Shown: positions 1-7,598 of the stretch, piece after piece | Layout of the letters: every line of letters begins with the position of its first letter | Numbering within the stretch: position 1 is the first letter of the stretch | Source: Candidatus Fermentibacterota bacterium | GTDB taxonomy: Bacteria; Fermentibacterota; Fermentibacteria; Fermentibacterales; Fermentibacteraceae | Length of the DNA: 14,665 nucleotides | Direction of reading: 5' to 3' | NCBI GenBank assembly: GCA_012523605.1 | Contig: JAAYTY010000220.1 | Coordinates: 1-14,665, forward strand | The notes under the pieces: generated by a model | The model's database searches: none | What the model was told of the DNA's origin: nothing | Seen by the model: only the letters and a program-made list of their open reading frames with translations | Program-made: the position numbers and the translations under genes

Positions 1-502
1 AGATACCCTGAACGACCCCGCGTGCTACGGCTCGCACCGATGTCCCCCTGGGACCGCGGGGGTCGCCGAACCGGAGAAGATCCATAGTGCCTATTACTTT
101 GGCACCCATGCAGTAAACATCACGCACTATCCCTCCGACACCGGTGGCGGCGCCTTCGACCGGAAGAACCTGAGAAGGATGGTTGTGGCTCTCGTGGGCG
201 ACGACGATGTCCCATTCGACGCCCTCGTGGACGGCGAACCTGACTATGCCCGAGTCCTCGCCAGGGCCGAGCACGACGGCCGGGCCCTCGGTAGGTAGCA
301 GCGAAAGGAGCTTCTTCGAGCTCTTGTAGGAGCAGTGCTCGCTCCACATCGTGTCGAAGAGATGAAGCTCCAGAGGTGTGGGCATCCGCCCGACGTAGCC
401 TGCCACGACCATGGCCTCGTCGAGGGACATGGAGAGGCCCCGGGCTCTCAGCTCGCGCTCGAGAAGCGGTCCGATATCGGAACGGGGGTTGCCGGAAGTC
501 AG
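1..502 (-). CDS. purL: Phosphoribosylformylglycinamidine synthase (PurL), N-terminal part, cut by window edge
   Basis: FGAM synthase converts FGAR, ATP and glutamine-derived ammonia to FGAM in de novo purine synthesis. About 167 residues are visible; the gene runs off the window at base 1. Conserved PurL signatures are present in order: MWSEHCSYKSSK (bases about 345-310), then HESHNHPSQVLP, GAATGVGGIVRD and DLLRFGD. The frame has no ATG, GTG or TTG between the upstream stop and the conserved region, except an internal ATG that would remove the helix aligned with the family's N-terminus. A CTG at 502-500 overlaps the TGA of the upstream gene (CTGA) and follows a perfect AGGAG at 515-511 with 8-base spacing, so CTG is the preferred start and gives an N-terminus reading MTSGNPRSDIG. 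It is the last visible gene of the ispH-ubiA/purB/GAF cluster. Identity is firm; the CTG start is inferred. Confidence 0.95.
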   Translation of the reverse strand, partial: MTSGNPRSDIGPLLERELRARGLSMSLDEAMVVAGYVGRMPTPLELHLFDTMWSEHCSYKSSKKLLSLLPTEGPAVVLGPGEDSGIVRFAVHEGVEWDIVVAHESHNHPSQVLPVEGAATGVGGIVRDVYCMGAKVIGTMDLLRFGDPRGPRGTSVRAVARGVVQGI

Positions 503-1656
503 GCCCTGTACTCCTGGAAGACTGTCCCGTCGAGCCTGCCGTTCACTGCCTCGACGGTGAGCTCGTCGGACGGATGGCAGGTGATCCACTTCATGCCCAC
601 GGCGCTGATCCTGTCGCCTTCCTCGTTTGTCATTCCCGGCAGCTCCTTCGACAGCCTGTCGGCGACTATGCCCACGCCGTCCTCACCGGTTCCCGGCAGG
701 AGCAGGAGAAGCCTGTCCCGCGCGGTTCTGAGGCCGGTGTCTATGTTGCGCATCGTGGCCTTGAGGAAGTTGGCGCACATGCGCATGACCTCCTTGGCCA
801 GGAGCCTGTCCGAGCCGAGGCAGTCGGGAAGCTGTAGCTCGACTACGGAGAGCGGGCTCGAGAACCTCCTGACGCGCTCCAGCTCCGAGTCGAGCCGGGG
901 ACGGAGCTGGCTCCTGCCTGGCAGAGCCGTGTCCACGTCGAGATCGGCGGCGGTTTCGAATCTCTCCAGGAGGCGGATGTTCTCGTTGGCAGCGGCGGCT
1001 ATGGCCGCTATGGCCCTCACGCGCTCCCGGACCAGCGTGGCCGTCCTTGGAATGTCGTTGAGGCAGAGGACGCCATAGAGCACGCCCTGGCTGGTCATCG
1101 GGGCGGCGAGCTCGGGCATGTACACGGGGAGCGCCGAATCCTCCACCTGCTTCTTCACCAGGGCGCTCTCCTTCGAGAAATCCTCCGCGGAGAAGACCCT
1201 GCCGGTCTCCGCGGCGAAGCCCACGTGGCCCTCGCCGACACCGAGCGAAAGCGGCATCCTGAGGACGCTGGAAAGCCCCTTCTCGAGCACCAGACCCAGC
1301 CTGCGGCCCGTTCGGTCGGCAAGGAAGACGGCCATCCTCTCGGTTCCGGTCATCAGATTGATGGCGCGGGACACGAACTCCGCCAGCTCGGTCGAGGTTC
1401 GGGCGCTGAATATCTGCTTCACCAGCTCCGGCAGCAGCACGGCCAGATCCCTGTGATGCTGTATCTCCTTGGCCTGCGCCTGAGTGCAGGACGAGGCCTC
1501 ATGGCAGTCCTGCCTCAGGGAAGCCACCTCCCGGTTCAGCTGGTTCACCCTCTCCCGGTAGCCCGCCGTCTCGGCCTTCCTGCTCGAGACGTACCAGAGG
1601 AACGCCAACCCGCCGATGACAAGTCCGGCGGCCAGACCGTACAATGCTTGGAGCAC
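499..1656 (-). CDS. Membrane-anchored GAF domain protein with degenerate GGDEF-like domain
   Basis: Predicted inner-membrane signalling or sensor protein of 385 residues. Residues about 5-23 form one hydrophobic membrane segment, and 30-70 are polar and heptad-like (probable coiled coil) with Cys51 and Cys57. About 75-220 fit a GAF domain, and 235-380 have the layout of a GGDEF domain. The catalytic GG(D/E)EF loop is replaced by TARDRL (311-316), followed by LLLLPGT where active diguanylate cyclases read ALLLPGT. The usual DxLTGLPNR start is only DVDTALPGR, and the C-terminal ADxALYxAK is missing. Diguanylate cyclase activity is therefore unlikely; a ligand-sensing or scaffolding role is inferred. 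The start is GTG at 1656, preceded by GAGGTGAT, an extended match to the 16S anti-SD at good spacing. An overlapping ATG just upstream is out of frame. The gene sits 80 bases after purB and overlaps purL. Confidence 0.8.
   Translation of the reverse strand: MLQALYGLAAGLVIGGLAFLWYVSSRKAETAGYRERVNQLNREVASLRQDCHEASSCTQAQAKEIQHHRDLAVLLPELVKQIFSARTSTELAEFVSRAINLMTGTERMAVFLADRTGRRLGLVLEKGLSSVLRMPLSLGVGEGHVGFAAETGRVFSAEDFSKESALVKKQVEDSALPVYMPELAAPMTSQGVLYGVLCLNDIPRTATLVRERVRAIAAIAAAANENIRLLERFETAADLDVDTALPGRSQLRPRLDSELERVRRFSSPLSVVELQLPDCLGSDRLLAKEVMRMCANFLKATMRNIDTGLRTARDRLLLLLPGTGEDGVGIVADRLSKELPGMTNEEGDRISAVGMKWITCHPSDELTVEAVNGRLDGTVFQEYRA
511..515 (-). promoter_or_regulatory. Shine-Dalgarno AGGAG that decides the CTG start of purL
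   Basis: AGGAG lies inside the last codons of the upstream GAF-domain gene, 8 bases before CTG 502-500. No ATG, GTG or TTG start lies at a suitable distance in the purL frame. The arrangement implies translational coupling across the CTGA overlap. Confidence 0.65.
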
Positions 1657-1736
1657 TCCATCACCTCACTCAGGGCTGCGACGAACCTTCATTGATTTCG
1701 TAATATTGGAAACGGCGGCGTGTTCCGCCACTCGGA

Positions 1737-3041
1737 CTATTCGATCCCGAGGCGCGAGAGGATCAGCGCCTCGTTCCGCAGCTGCCTGTCGACGGAGCAG
1801 AGCGCCTCCAGTTCCGAGGGCCCGACCAGACCTGCTATCACGGGGCTCCCGGCCGCGGCCGCCAGGAAACCTCGGCCCGATCGGGCGGCTTCCGCCGCGG
1901 CCGCCTGGACGGCCTCGTAGGCCTCGATCCTCCCCATCCCCCGGTCGATCAGCGCGAGCATGACTGTCTGGGATAGGTGGCTGTCGCCGGCCGAACCCAG
2001 GTTCGCGGCGACTCGATCCTCGAAGACGACCAGCCCTCCGGCAAGCTCCGCGGCCCTCTCGAGCGAGTAGAGGGACACCCCGAAGGCGTCCGGCAGGATG
2101 AACCTCTCGACCGAGGAGTGGCTGATGTCCCGCTCGTGCCAGAGCGCCGTGTTCTCCATGGCCGCCGCCAGCCAGCCTCTCATGAGCCTCGCGAAACCGC
2201 AGAGCCTTTCGCTCTGTACCGGGTTCCTCTTGTGGGGCATCGCGCTGGAGCCCTTCTGCCCTTTTCCGAAGCTCTCCTCCACCTCCCCGACTTCGGTGCG
2301 CTGAAGGTGCCTGACCTCGGTCGCGAAGCGCTCCAGGGCACCGGAGATCATCGCCAGCGCCCAGACCAGTTCCGCTATCCGGTCTCTCGCGACAACCTGG
2401 GTCGCGACGTCCTCTCTCCGCAGCCCCAGCCTGGAGCATACGAACTCCTCCACGAAGGGATCGAGGTGGGCGTAGGTGCCCACGGCTCCGGATAGCTTCG
2501 CAGTGGAGGCCGTTTCCAAAGCGCGGTCGAGCCTCGGGACGCAACGGCGGGCCTCGGCGAGATGGCCGGCGAACTTGAGGGCGAGAGTGGTGGGCTCGGC
2601 GTGCATTCCGTGCGTCCTTCCGATGCAGGCCACCCCCCGCCCCCTCCTGACGAGCCCCTCGAGCTCTCCGCAGTAACGGTCCAGCGCCGCCGCCACCAGC
2701 TTTCCGGCATCCCTTATCTGGGTGGCTAGGGCGGTGTCGAGGATGTCGCTCGACGTCATGCCGTAGTGGATGTGTCGCGCCTCGGGACCCAGGCCCTCGG
2801 AGACGCAAGTGAGAAAGGCTATCACATCGTGCCGCACCACCGACTCGATCTCGGCGATTCGCGCCGGGTCGAACACGGCGCCCGCCCTCAGCTTATCGAA
2901 ATCGGCGGCGGGAACCTGCCCGAGACGGACCCTGGCCTCTACCGCGAGCAGCTCGATCTCCAGCCATCTCCCGAACCTCGATTCGTCGGACCAGACGGCC
3001 TCCATCTCGGGCACGCTGTATCTCTCTATCAACAGGGCCAC
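1737..3041 (-). CDS. purB: Adenylosuccinate lyase (PurB)
   Basis: Cleaves SAICAR to AICAR plus fumarate, and adenylosuccinate to AMP plus fumarate, in purine synthesis; cytosolic homotetramer of the fumarase/aspartase superfamily. The reading frame gives 434 residues, the usual length. Visible motifs are RHDVIAF (70-76), HYGMTSSD (92-99), GRTHGMHAEPTT with the conserved catalytic-region His144, and the signature loop SSAMPHKRNP (265-274). The start is uncertain. GTG 3041 lies only 2 bases from GGAGG (3048-3044), which is too close. CTG 3035 (8-base spacing) or TTG 3032 (11-base spacing) would give the family-typical MIERYS-like N-terminus. It follows the IspH-UbiA fusion after about 70 bases and precedes the GAF protein, with purL next, so two purine genes flank a sensor-like protein. 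Confidence 0.97.
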   Translation of the reverse strand: MALLIERYSVPEMEAVWSDESRFGRWLEIELLAVEARVRLGQVPAADFDKLRAGAVFDPARIAEIESVVRHDVIAFLTCVSEGLGPEARHIHYGMTSSDILDTALATQIRDAGKLVAAALDRYCGELEGLVRRGRGVACIGRTHGMHAEPTTLALKFAGHLAEARRCVPRLDRALETASTAKLSGAVGTYAHLDPFVEEFVCSRLGLRREDVATQVVARDRIAELVWALAMISGALERFATEVRHLQRTEVGEVEESFGKGQKGSSAMPHKRNPVQSERLCGFARLMRGWLAAAMENTALWHERDISHSSVERFILPDAFGVSLYSLERAAELAGGLVVFEDRVAANLGSAGDSHLSQTVMLALIDRGMGRIEAYEAVQAAAAEAARSGRGFLAAAAGSPVIAGLVGPSELEALCSVDRQLRNEALILSRLGIE

Positions 3042-3112
3042 CCCCTCCGACGGATTCCGGAACGCGACACCTCAGCCCGAACATGCAAAGACGGGCCCCG
3101 CGAGACGAGGTC

Positions 3113-4846
3113 TCAGAAGACCCGGGCTTCGAAGATGATGCTTGCGAGGAAGGGCACGATTCCGGCTGCGAAGAGGCTTCCGTCGGCGGCCAGCCTGGCG
3201 GAGAGTTCGGACGGGAACGGGTTGCGGATCAGCAGTCTGTACCCTGCGGCCAGCCAGAGGCTCCCGGCGAACGAGCCGAGTCCCGGCGCCGGCAGAAGCC
3301 CCCTGGCGAATCCAAACGCCACGAGGATCACCGGAAGCGCCGCGCAGGTCCAGAAGAGCGCTTCGCTCCTCCGCCTGCCCAGCGTCAGCGGAATGGTGTC
3401 CCGCCCCAGCATGGCATCCCCCTGGAGGTCAACCAGATCCAGCAGAAGTGACCTCCCCATTAGCAGCAGAACCAGTTGAAGCGACCATATCGCCACCGCC
3501 GGAGGCCCCGCCGGGCCGCCGAGGGTTAGGTAGGGGACGATGCACACAAGAAGCGCCCAGGACGAGGAGAAGAGAAGATCCCGCGAGCCGGGAACGGAGC
3601 GCACGCCGGACGGGGGAGCCCCGGAACTGTGAAGAAGCGGGAGTGAGTATGCCGCGAAGAGGCCGACCGCGCCGGCGAGGAAGGCGCCCCACAGGGGCGG
3701 CAGGAAGGCGGATAGCACCACCGACAAGGCGAGAGCCGAGAAGTAGGAGATCGTGAGCGGATTCCGGCGCCTGACCACGAAGGCCCGTCTCTCCTCTCCC
3801 GGGGTCGGCGAGAAGCCGGCCTCCAGAACGGTGTGCAGGCCCTGCAGTGCGAAAAGGGCGAGGGCTCCGGAGAGGATGGCGGGCATCCACGCGGCGTTTC
3901 CGACGACGACGGCCGAGGCGGCGCCCATCGCTACGGCGGCCGGGAGAACGTGGAAGTTTCCCAGCACCATGGTCCTGACCGCCCCAAGCGCCCTTCCCAC
4001 GTTCTCGCCCTGCAATTCCAGCAGGCGCCCCCTGACACGTCGGATGACCCAGCTCGGAGTGGAGGCGCCGGCCGTCAGAACGACCTTCCTGAAGCCTTTC
4101 AGCGTCTTCGGGTCGAGTTCGTCCTGCGACTCGACCTGGAAGACGGGGAGCCCCGCCTCGCGCGCGATCGAGGCCAGCCTCGCGGTGTTGGCGCTCTCCC
4201 TCCCGCCGACCACCACCACGCAGTCGGCCTTCGGGAGGAGCCTCCTGAGCTCGTTCTGCCTCATGCCTGTGGACTCGCAGATCGTGGATTCCCATTCCAG
4301 CGCCGGGAACCTCCTCCTCATGACTTCGAGCACCGCTTCGAAGACCTCCGAGTCCTGGGTCGTCTGGGTCATCAGGAACGGCTTCGAGAGCCGAGGCAGG
4401 TCTTCTGCGTCGCCGGGGCCCGAGATCACGAACGCCTTTTCCCCGCCGGCATAGGACCGTATGGCGCGGACCTCCTGGTGCCCCTCGTCGCCGAGGATCA
4501 CCACCTCGTAACCCTCGCGGCTCCTGGATCGCGCAAGAGCGAGGGCCCTGCCCACGCGCGGACAGGTCAGGTCGCGGACGCTCACTCCGGGCCTCTCGAC
4601 CGAAGCCCGCTCCTCCAGTGTGATCCCGTGGGTCCTTATGAAGAGCGTCCCTCCTTCGGCATCGGACGGGTCCATGGACATGCCGACGCCCCTCTCTTCC
4701 AGGGCGCCGAGAACCTGTGGGTTGTGCACGAGAGGGCCGAAGACCAGAAACGGCCCGCGCCCCTTCTTGATCTCGGCTAGCACCATGTCCACGGCCCTGC
4801 GGACTCCCCAGCAGAATCCGGACGTCCTTGCGACGACGACGCTCAT
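3113..4846 (-). CDS. IspH (HMBPP reductase) fused to a UbiA-family membrane prenyltransferase domain
   Basis: A single 577-residue frame joins two isoprenoid-linked enzymes. Residues 1-285 are IspH/LytB, which reduces HMBPP to IPP and DMAPP with a [4Fe-4S] cluster. The three cluster cysteines are present (Cys12 in GFCWGV, Cys95 in DLTCPRVG, Cys190 in STICEST), as are His41, His73, the GHQEV motif (His123, Glu125), TQTT and TAGAS. Residues about 295-575 hold 8-9 hydrophobic segments and a UbiA second aspartate motif, DLVDLQGD (Asp470, 473, 477) followed by TIPLTLG. The first aspartate-rich motif (NDxxDxxxD) is not seen; the corresponding loop, about 338-363, is Glu/Arg-rich. The IspH half looks active. 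The UbiA half is either divergent or altered in catalysis, and its acceptor is unknown. The start is ATG 4846 after GGAGG; a terminator ends 36 bases upstream. Confidence 0.9.
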   Translation of the reverse strand: MSVVVARTSGFCWGVRRAVDMVLAEIKKGRGPFLVFGPLVHNPQVLGALEERGVGMSMDPSDAEGGTLFIRTHGITLEERASVERPGVSVRDLTCPRVGRALALARSRSREGYEVVILGDEGHQEVRAIRSYAGGEKAFVISGPGDAEDLPRLSKPFLMTQTTQDSEVFEAVLEVMRRRFPALEWESTICESTGMRQNELRRLLPKADCVVVVGGRESANTARLASIAREAGLPVFQVESQDELDPKTLKGFRKVVLTAGASTPSWVIRRVRGRLLELQGENVGRALGAVRTMVLGNFHVLPAAVAMGAASAVVVGNAAWMPAILSGALALFALQGLHTVLEAGFSPTPGEERRAFVVRRRNPLTISYFSALALSVVLSAFLPPLWGAFLAGAVGLFAAYSLPLLHSSGAPPSGVRSVPGSRDLLFSSSWALLVCIVPYLTLGGPAGPPAVAIWSLQLVLLLMGRSLLLDLVDLQGDAMLGRDTIPLTLGRRRSEALFWTCAALPVILVAFGFARGLLPAPGLGSFAGSLWLAAGYRLLIRNPFPSELSARLAADGSLFAAGIVPFLASIIFEARVF

Positions 4847-4882
4847 GCGGGGGCCACCTCCGGGAGATGCAGTACGAAAGAA

Positions 4883-4910
4883 GAGCGCCGGCTCTCGCGA
4901 GCCGGCGCTC
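4883..4910 (-). terminator. Rho-independent terminator after the secreted-protein gene
   Basis: A perfect 12-bp inverted repeat, GAGCGCCGGCTC paired with GAGCCGGCGCTC around a 4-base loop, is followed in the minus-strand direction by TTCTTTC. It lies 23 bases after the stop codon of the secreted-protein gene and 36 bases before the IspH-UbiA start codon. Confidence 0.9.
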
Positions 4911-4933
4911 CGGTTCCGATCAGGGCTCGTGCC

Positions 4934-5551
4934 TTACTGGTACAGGCCCTTGATGGCGCCCCAGGTCTCGCTCTCGAGACCGAACTGTCCGTTGAAGCGG
5001 ACGAAGTAGTCGTTGGCGGTGGAACCGCTGATTATCCACGGCTCCCAGACGACGAAGTCATCGCTGAAGAAGCTGTGGTCGGTGCTGTTAGGAGTGTTGT
5101 CGCCGAGCACCGAGGGCCAGCCGCCGGCGGACATCTCGGTGTTGATCAGGCCCCACCAGTTGGTCCCGCAGTCGATGGGAGAGGAGTAGTTGGCGTAGCA
5201 GGGAGCGTAGTGGGCGGCGGTGACCGAAGTCTGGTCGAGCTGGGTCACAGGGCCGGCCGCATCGCCGGTGTAGAGCTCGGCATAAAACGAACCGGTGTCC
5301 CAGGGATAGCTCGCGTGGTGGTAGAACCACAGCTCCATGTTCTCGGCGGAAAAGGAGGCGCCAGGAGCGAAGTCGTCGGAGCTGTACCACACACCCCTGT
5401 AGAGACCACCCCACGTCAGCCAGTAGGCTGTGCCGTCATCGTACTGGATCAACTCGTCGGTCGTTCCGATGTAGAGAGGCCTCTCGAGCCTCAGACTGGA
5501 TGCGGAAACGACGGCAACCAGAGCAGCGAGGACGAAAAGCACCCTTCTCAT
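4934..5551 (-). CDS. Small secreted aromatic-rich protein of unknown function
   Basis: The product is 205 residues. It opens with a clear Sec signal peptide: MRR, a hydrophobic core to about residue 15, and a probable cleavage after Ala17 (VSA/SS). The mature part is acidic and very rich in Trp, Tyr, Phe, Asp, Ser and Gly, and carries two cysteines (118 and 128) that could form a disulfide. It has no further membrane segment. The composition and alternating aromatic/polar pattern suggest an extracellular beta-sandwich. I do not recognise a catalytic motif or a named family. ATG 5551 is preferred over an in-frame TTG two codons upstream because AGGGGG lies 6 bases before it. The gene forms its own transcription unit between a sigma70-like promoter and a strong terminator, which suggests independent and possibly high expression. 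Confidence 0.85.
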   Translation of the reverse strand: MRRVLFVLAALVAVVSASSLRLERPLYIGTTDELIQYDDGTAYWLTWGGLYRGVWYSSDDFAPGASFSAENMELWFYHHASYPWDTGSFYAELYTGDAAGPVTQLDQTSVTAAHYAPCYANYSSPIDCGTNWWGLINTEMSAGGWPSVLGDNTPNSTDHSFFSDDFVVWEPWIISGSTANDYFVRFNGQFGLESETWGAIKGLYQ

Positions 5552-5593
5552 GAACAACCCCCTTTCTAGGGTTTGAGTTCTCTTCGCACGGGT

Positions 5594-5622
5594 AGTATTC
5601 GCATGAGCACGGGGGGTGTCAA
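5594..5622 (-). promoter_or_regulatory. Sigma70-like promoter for the secreted-protein gene
   Basis: On the minus strand a perfect -35 TTGACA (5622-5617) is followed by exactly 17 bases and AATACT (5599-5594), a 4/6 match to TATAAT that keeps the important A at position 2 and T at position 6. The predicted start site lies about 35 bases before the ATG. The uvrB stop codon TGA (5621-5619) is part of the -35 box. Confidence 0.65.
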
Positions 5623-7598
5623 CCCCTCTCGGGGCGGGTCAGCCTGCGCAGGAGGTCGCGCAGGCGGGCCGCTTCCTCGAAGTCCAGCCGCGAGGCGGCG
5701 GCCAGCATCCGGCGCTCTATCTCACCGGCCGCCTCGGCCGGGTCCCCCGGGAGAGGCTCGGCCACGCCGGGTTCCCCCTTGTCCCTGAAGGAGTCGGCCA
5801 TGCTGGTCGCCTGGAGGATCTCGGCCCTGGTTTTGACCATGGTTCTTGGTACTACCCCGTGTTCCTCGTTGTACTTCAACTGGATATCCCTTCTGCGGGA
5901 GGTCTCCTCCATGGCCTCCCTCATGGAATCGGTGATCTCGTCTGCATATAGCAGAACCCTGCCCGCGAGGTTCCTGGCCGCCCTGCCGGCGGTCTGGACG
6001 AGGCTCGTCCGGGACCTGAGGAACCCCTCCTTGTCGGCGTCCAGTATCGCCACGAGGGAGACCTCGGGCAGGTCGAGCCCCTCGCGGAGCAGGTTGACGC
6101 CGACCAGGACGTCGAACTCCGCCAGTCTCAGGTCGCGGAGGATGGAGACACGCTCGAAGGCGTCGATCTCGCTGTGCACATACCTCGCCTCGATGCCGGC
6201 CTCAGCCAGCCAGGCGGCCAGATGCTCGGCCGTCTTCTTGGTGAGGGTCGTCACGAGCACCCGCCCTCCGTCGGCTATGACCCTGCGGCACTCCTCCAGG
6301 AGATCGTCCACCTGCCTGGAGGCCGGGCGCACGACTATCTCGGGATCTACCAGCCCGGTGGGTCTAGCGATCAGCTCGACCACCTGGGCCGAGCGCTCGA
6401 GTTCGTAGGGCGAAGGGGTGGCCGACATGCATATCTTCTGGCCGGCAACCGACTCGAATTCCTCGAGGTAGAGCGGCCTGTTGTCCAGCGCCGAGGGCAG
6501 CCTGAATCCGTGCTCGACCAGGGTCTCCTTGCGCGACCTGTCGCCGTGGAACATCCCCCTTATCTGGGGTATGGTGCGGTGCGACTCGTCTATGAACACG
6601 AGCCGGTCGGGCGGGAAGTAGTCCAGCAGGCAGCTCGGCCTCTCGCCGGAGACCCTGCCGGAGAGGTGCCTGCTGTAGTTCTCTATGCCGGGACAGTAGC
6701 CGGTCTGCCCGAGGAGCTCCAGGTCGTACTTCGTGCGGGACTCGAGCCTCTGCGCCTCCAGCATCCTGCCGTGCGCCCTCAGGTGCGCCAGCCTCTGCGC
6801 GAGCTCCTCCTCTATGAGAGCCATGGCCCTGACGAGGTCGGGCTCTGTGGTGACGAAATGCTTCGCTGGATAGATAAGCGCCGCCGGCAGTTCCGACTTC
6901 AGGGCGCCGGTGAAGTGATCTATCTGGCGGATGCTCTCGACCTCGTTTCCGAAGAACTCTATCCTGATACCGGTGTCGGAATAGGAAGGCACCACGTCCA
7001 CGACGTCTCCCCGCACCCGGAACCTGCCTCTGGTCAGAGCCACGTCGTTCCGCTCGTACTGGATCGAGACCAGTCTCGCGAGCAGCCTTTCGGGATGGAG
7101 AGTCTGCCCCCTCTCGACCTGGACGCATGTCCGCCTGAAGGAGGCGGGGTTCCCGAGCCCGTAGATGCAGCTCACCGACGCCACGACGATCACGTCCCTG
7201 CGCGAGAGCAGGGAGGTGGTCGCCTTCAGCCTGAGCCTGTCCAGCTCGTCGTTCAGGTCCGCGTCCTTCTCGATGTACATGTCCTGGGCCGGGAGATAGG
7301 CTTCTGGCTGGTAGTAGTCGTAGTAGCTGACGAAGTACTCCACCGCCGCATCGGGGAAGAACCCCCTCAGCTCCCCGTAGAGCTGGGCGGCCAGCGTCTT
7401 GTTGTGGCTCACCACGAGTGCGGGGCGCTCGAGGGCTTCGATGACCCTCGCCATGGTGTAGGTCTTCCCGGAACCGGTGACCCCGAGGAGAGTCTGCCAC
7501 TCCATGCCGGCCCTGACGCCGGCGATCAGCCTCTCTATCGCGCCCGGCTGGTCTCCCGCGGGCTCGTATGCGGATTCGAGCCGGAAGAGGCCCGGCAA
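5619..7598 (-). CDS. uvrB: Excinuclease ABC subunit B (UvrB)
   Basis: UvrB is the damage-verification helicase-like subunit of nucleotide excision repair, loaded by UvrA and partner of UvrC. The product has 659 residues, full length for the family. The Walker A is GVTGSGKT (39-46), the beta-hairpin region is YYDYYQPEAY (92-101), and Walker B is DESH (337-340), followed by RT where VT is more common. SATPSPYE, VNLLREGLDLPEVSL and QTAGRAARN give the remaining helicase motifs, and a UVR motif (about 620-656, LDFEEAARLRD) closes the protein. The start is TTG 7598, immediately after the pheT stop and in the same frame, with AGG four bases upstream. The resulting N-terminus, FRLESAYEPAGDQP, matches the family start. 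It ends the caspase-pheS-pheT-uvrB string. Confidence 0.98.
   Translation of the reverse strand: MPGLFRLESAYEPAGDQPGAIERLIAGVRAGMEWQTLLGVTGSGKTYTMARVIEALERPALVVSHNKTLAAQLYGELRGFFPDAAVEYFVSYYDYYQPEAYLPAQDMYIEKDADLNDELDRLRLKATTSLLSRRDVIVVASVSCIYGLGNPASFRRTCVQVERGQTLHPERLLARLVSIQYERNDVALTRGRFRVRGDVVDVVPSYSDTGIRIEFFGNEVESIRQIDHFTGALKSELPAALIYPAKHFVTTEPDLVRAMALIEEELAQRLAHLRAHGRMLEAQRLESRTKYDLELLGQTGYCPGIENYSRHLSGRVSGERPSCLLDYFPPDRLVFIDESHRTIPQIRGMFHGDRSRKETLVEHGFRLPSALDNRPLYLEEFESVAGQKICMSATPSPYELERSAQVVELIARPTGLVDPEIVVRPASRQVDDLLEECRRVIADGGRVLVTTLTKKTAEHLAAWLAEAGIEARYVHSEIDAFERVSILRDLRLAEFDVLVGVNLLREGLDLPEVSLVAILDADKEGFLRSRTSLVQTAGRAARNLAGRVLLYADEITDSMREAMEETSRRRDIQLKYNEEHGVVPRTMVKTRAEILQATSMADSFRDKGEPGVAEPLPGDPAEAAGEIERRMLAAASRLDFEEAARLRDLLRRLTRPERG

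Noticed and set aside
335..1078. Long plus-strand open frames across the GAF gene, and similar ones opposite uvrB, pheT and the caspase gene.
   Set aside because: They are antisense shadows of well-supported minus-strand genes, with low-complexity Arg/Pro/Ser-rich translations and no recognisable motif.
1714..1729. GGCGG/CCGCC hairpin followed by GTTTCC between purB and the GAF gene, resembling a weak terminator.
   Set aside because: The stem is only 5 bp, the loop is 6, and the T-run is short and interrupted; too weak to call.
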